Shown here: positions 6,441-8,012 of the stretch, piece after piece
How positions within the stretch are numbered: the first letter of the stretch is position 1
Layout of the letters: every line of letters begins with the position of its first letter
Origin: Gammaproteobacteria bacterium
GTDB taxonomy: Bacteria > Pseudomonadota > Gammaproteobacteria > Arenicellales > Arenicellaceae
DNA: 8,012 bases
Reading direction: 5' to 3'
Assembly: GCA_003485905.1 (NCBI GenBank)
Contig: DNHK01000099.1
Span: 1 to 8,012 of the forward strand
The notes under the pieces: generated by a model
The model's database searches: none
Told to the model about the DNA's origin: nothing
What the model saw: the letters and a program-made list of their open reading frames with translations, nothing else
Translations under genes and position numbers: made by a program

Positions 6441-7055
6441 ATGATGCTACCTACTCTATATTCTTTCCGTCGGTGCCCATATGCAATCAGAGCACGTATG
6501 GCGTTAAAGCACGCTGGAATAGAAACCGAATTACGTGAAGTATCGCTTAAAGACAAGCCGCCAGCGATGCTTAGAGTCTCAAGTAAACAAACGGTTCCTG
6601 TTCTAGTTACCCCTGACGGAACCATTATCGATGAAAGCGTGGATATCATGTTTTGGGCTCTACAGAAAAGTGATGACAATGAGTGGCTAGAACAAAAAGA
6701 ACGGTCAGCTAGACTTATTGAGAAAAATGATTTCGAATTCAAACCGTGGCTCGATAATTATAAATACTCTATAGGCCACACAGAACACCCTAAAAGTTAT
6801 TATCGCGGCAAAGCTTCTAAATTTTTAGAAAATCTGAATCATCGGCTGTCGAATCACAGATACCTTATCGACCAGCAGATACGCGTAGCCGATATCGCCA
6901 TTTTTCCATTCGTTCGACAGTTCGCCTTCGTCGACAAAGTTTGGTTTGACGAGGCCCCATATCCTAACCTAAAAATTTGGCTAGATTATTGGTTAAAGTC
7001 GGAACTATTTAATTCCGTCATGCGGAAGCACCCTATATGGCAGGAGAGTAGCTGA
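6441..7055 (+). CDS. Glutathione S-transferase family protein
   Basis: A glutathione S-transferase of about 204 residues if started at 6441. The thioredoxin-fold N-terminal domain opens with LPTLYSFRRCPYAIRARMAL, giving a CPYA motif in the active-site position, as in glutaredoxin-2/omega-like bacterial GSTs that use cysteine. The cis-proline segment TVPVLV and the glutathione-contacting ES of DESVDIMFWAL follow. The helical C-terminal domain includes RVADIAIFPFVRQFAFVD, with the conserved N-capping aspartate. Likely roles are glutathione-dependent thiol transfer or reduction in the cytoplasm; the substrate is unknown. The frame is open from an ATG at 6387, which would add 18 residues unlike GST N-termini. 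I prefer the double ATG at 6441/6444 because family members begin three or four residues before the LYSFRRCPYA stretch. Neither start has a good ribosome binding site. It is convergent with the ABC-F gene. Confidence -1.
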   Translation: MMLPTLYSFRRCPYAIRARMALKHAGIETELREVSLKDKPPAMLRVSSKQTVPVLVTPDGTIIDESVDIMFWALQKSDDNEWLEQKERSARLIEKNDFEFKPWLDNYKYSIGHTEHPKSYYRGKASKFLENLNHRLSNHRYLIDQQIRVADIAIFPFVRQFAFVDKVWFDEAPYPNLKIWLDYWLKSELFNSVMRKHPIWQESS

Positions 7056-7096
7056 CAGGCTGTATAGTGAATGAATGATAGAATGTAGGATCCAGC

Positions 7097-7121
7097 GAGG
7101 CACTTGTCACTGAACCGCCTC
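7097..7121. terminator. Possible weak bidirectional hairpin between GST and ABC-F genes
   Basis: GAGGC and GCCTC (five bases each, 15-base loop) lie in the 75-base convergent gap. Position fits a shared terminator, but there is no T-run on either strand, so support is low. Confidence -1.
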
Positions 7122-7130
7122 TTGTGGCTA

Positions 7131-8012
7131 CTATTGAGAACCCACTAATTGTTCCAATTCTTCACTGACGCTCATCCAGGACCACTCAGTATCTTCTATA
7201 TTTTTTTGTATCGATGCCTTTAGTTGCAGTATTTCCGCCAACTTGTCCTTAGCTGACTCGGCATACAGCGAGTTGTCGACGAGCTGATTATCAATTTCAA
7301 CTAAAGACGATCTTAACGTAGCTAAATCATCCTCTAATCGTTTGATCTTGTTTCGTAGCGGCTGGCTTGCCTGTCGTTGTTGCGCCTCTCTCTTCTTACG
7401 AGCCTTGTTACTCTCGGTGCTTCCTGCTTTTTTTGGCTGAGCTACTACCTGCGACGACGAATCAGGATCAATAGCTTGCTTAGCTCTTGCCTTTAACCAA
7501 ACGGCGTAATCTTCCAGATCCCCCGCATACTCGGTTGCTGCACAAGCATCAACTAACAAAAATTGATTACAAGTTACCCTCAACAAGTGCCTATCATGTG
7601 ACACCAAAACGATAGCGCCAGTAAAATTTTGAATCGCATTTGCCAGCGCCTGACGCATTTCAAGATCCAGATGATTAGTGGGTTCATCAAGCAACAATAA
7701 GTTGGGTTTTTGATAAACTAGCATCGCGAGTACAAGACGAGATTTCTCACCGCCCGAAAAATTGGCTACCGACGACTCCACCTGATCCTTAGAGAAACCA
7801 TATCCACCTAAATGATTCCTTAGCACTTGCTCACGAGCACGCGGATCGAGCTGTTGTAGTTGCTGTAAGGGGCTATCTACAGCATCCAATTGTTCAAGTT
7901 GATGCTGAGCAAAATAACCAATATTAGTTTCCTTTGAGGGTTCTCTAATCCCAGTTAAAGGTTGAATCACTCCGGCAAGCAACTTAATTAAAGTCGATTT
8001 ACCTGCCCCATT
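7131..8012 (-). CDS. yheS: ABC-F family ATPase, YheS-like (3' part; 5' end outside window)
   Basis: The C-terminal 293 residues of an ABC-F protein; the reading frame runs off the window edge with no start. The visible part begins inside the Walker A of the second ATPase domain (NGAGKSTLIKLLAG), followed by the YFAQHQ Q-loop, the signature FSGGEKSRL, Walker B NLLLLDEPTNHLD and the VSHDRHLL switch region. After EYAGDLEDYAVWL comes a lysine/arginine-rich linker (NKARKKREAQQRQ) and a coiled coil to the C-terminus. This tail arrangement resembles E. coli YheS, about 637 residues long, so roughly the first half is missing here. ABC-F proteins are soluble, lack membrane domains and act on the ribosome as translation factors or resistance proteins. 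An apparent start at 7982 is only an internal TTG leucine within the Walker A region. It is convergent with the GST gene across 75 bases. Confidence -1.
   Translation of the reverse strand, partial: NGAGKSTLIKLLAGVIQPLTGIREPSKETNIGYFAQHQLEQLDAVDSPLQQLQQLDPRAREQVLRNHLGGYGFSKDQVESSVANFSGGEKSRLVLAMLVYQKPNLLLLDEPTNHLDLEMRQALANAIQNFTGAIVLVSHDRHLLRVTCNQFLLVDACAATEYAGDLEDYAVWLKARAKQAIDPDSSSQVVAQPKKAGSTESNKARKKREAQQRQASQPLRNKIKRLEDDLATLRSSLVEIDNQLVDNSLYAESAKDKLAEILQLKASIQKNIEDTEWSWMSVSEELEQLVGSQ

Noticed and set aside
6229..6444. 71-residue plus-strand frame starting with GTG
   Set aside because: No Shine-Dalgarno, its start overlaps the comM ribosome binding site region, its end overlaps the GST frame, and no domain is recognisable.
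6377..6742. Minus-strand 121-residue frame over the GST gene
   Set aside because: Shadow of the GST coding sequence, which carries clear domain motifs on the other strand.
7980..7982. Internal TTG as the start of the ABC-F gene
   Set aside because: It falls within the Walker A region; the frame continues upstream to the window edge with NGAGKSTLIK, so the gene is simply cut by the window.

Overview
The window looks like chromosomal DNA from a free-living, probably aquatic or marine, gammaproteobacterium. The reasons are a ComM/YifB-type ATPase, a YheS-type ABC-F protein, a DUF3187 outer-envelope protein and a CPYA-type glutathione S-transferase in one neighbourhood, moderately AT-leaning DNA, and compact gene packing. 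This placement is inference from gene content; no rRNA or other phylogenetic marker is present. I see no tRNA, rRNA, insertion sequence, CRISPR array, phage gene or integration site.

Left part (1-2624, minus strand): a tight three-gene operon. Reading in the direction of transcription it encodes a cupin thiol dioxygenase that matches 3-mercaptopropionate dioxygenase better than cysteine dioxygenase, a family III (CaiB/BaiF) CoA-transferase with its catalytic aspartate, and a crotonase-fold protein that has lost the usual hydratase glutamates. The last two genes are joined stop-to-start (TAAATG). The dioxygenase and CoA-transferase match, in order, two known steps of 3-mercaptopropionate breakdown (thiol to 3-sulfinopropionate, then its CoA thioester). 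The role of the divergent crotonase is unknown, which makes the operon the most interesting part of the window. A sigma70-like promoter next to a short palindrome lies upstream, inside a 318-base gene-free stretch.

Middle (2943-4714): a LysE/RhtB-family exporter (minus, TTG start with a good ribosome binding site) is divergent from a secreted DUF3187 protein (plus). The intergenic region between them carries three exact copies of CAAGACA.

Right part (4711-8012): comM (minus) converges on the DUF3187 gene, and both stop codons sit within a single CTAG. A glutathione S-transferase gene (plus) is divergent from comM and convergent with the 3' part of a yheS-like ABC-F gene (minus), whose 5' part lies outside the window. 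These are housekeeping or accessory genes with no evident link to the thiol operon.
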